Below are positions 60,013 through 60,030 of a stretch of 60,030 nucleotides of DNA, one piece after another (position 1 is the stretch's first letter; each line of letters opens with the position of its first letter). The position numbers were made by a program, and so were the translations under genes. The DNA lies in assembly GCA_910578785.1 (NCBI GenBank), contig CAJTSJ010000018.1:1-60030 (forward strand), in the 5' to 3' direction. The stretch comes from an uncultured Muribaculum sp. (lineage in GTDB: Bacteria; Bacteroidota; Bacteroidia; Bacteroidales; Muribaculaceae). Under the pieces are notes generated by a model that was given only the letters and a program-made list of their open reading frames with translations, searched no databases and had not been told where the DNA came from.

Positions 60013-60030
60013 ATGACGATACATGAAATA
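60013..60030 (+). CDS. Possible start of the next tail gene (partial)
   Basis: ATG at 60013 opens a frame (MTIHEI) that runs off the right edge. The 55 bases before it are AT-rich. Only six codons are visible, so this is a guess from position. Confidence 0.3.

Noticed and set aside
35452..60030. Right attachment site of the prophage inside the window
   Set aside because: No second copy of the tRNA-Ser 3' end was seen before the window ends; late genes run off the edge.

Overview
The window is a piece of a Bacteroidales chromosome, most likely Muribaculaceae-like (inference). The evidence is the repeated TAnnTTTG promoter boxes, the short 286-residue RpoD, the lack of Shine-Dalgarno sites, and Bacteroidetes families such as DUF5106, PepSY-like, DUF2007 and TamB. 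From about 35.45 kb to the right edge it carries an integrated siphovirus-type prophage, which runs off the window.

Host part (1-35.4 kb). The left edge holds the 3' end of an unidentified gene, a strong terminator, and a penicillin-binding protein 1C gene that has lost its glycosyltransferase half. At the break is a four-unit direct repeat with a spacing of about 22 bp. Next come hexuronate catabolism genes (uxaB-uxaA), a PepSY-like secreted protein, and a two-gene DUF262 operon that looks like a GmrSD/SspE-type defence locus; only one of its two proteins has the HNH-like motif. After an 800-bp stretch without a convincing gene come flavodoxin and a tight leftward operon: DUF5106 lipoprotein/secreted protein, DoxX, mnmA, bifunctional nuclease, nucleoside permease, rsmE, kdsA. 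Further right are a CbxX-type AAA+ ATPase, a two-lobed retropepsin-like protease, an esterase, an FKBP, a lipoprotein, a CPBP protease, an alanine/glycine symporter, tamB, rpoD, mltG and class III fbp.

Prophage part (35.4-60 kb). The integrase lies next to tRNA-Ser(GGA), behind a cluster of GCTGAAACAT repeats. A leftward XRE repressor and a rightward early operon diverge from two near-consensus promoters. The early operon is unusual. It encodes a glutamine-synthetase-fold amidoligase, a stand-alone class II glutamine amidotransferase, a 51-residue protein, an SH3-like (DUF2693) protein, an initiator-like tRNA with an aberrant anticodon loop, an ASCH protein, a small Arg-rich protein, an IbrA/IbrB-like pair (PAPS-reductase-like plus ParB-like) and a PBECR-like nuclease. 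A second, odd tRNA-like sequence lies antisense just before the terminase.

The late genes follow: terminase, portal, scaffold, head protein, capsid, connectors, tail tube and tail assembly chaperone. The chaperone shows a textbook -1 frameshift site (A AAT TTT followed by a stem). The tail cluster is then split by a 3.4-kb AT-rich cassette containing antirepressor, S24-like and DUF2693 genes facing a second XRE gene, a secreted protein, and a small ORF broken at a C7 tract. To its right are a second gp10-like gene and a tape-measure gene whose composition changes part way along, which suggests a mosaic insertion.

Replication genes were not found. They may lie beyond the right edge. All functional calls rest on reading the sequence; no database search was possible.
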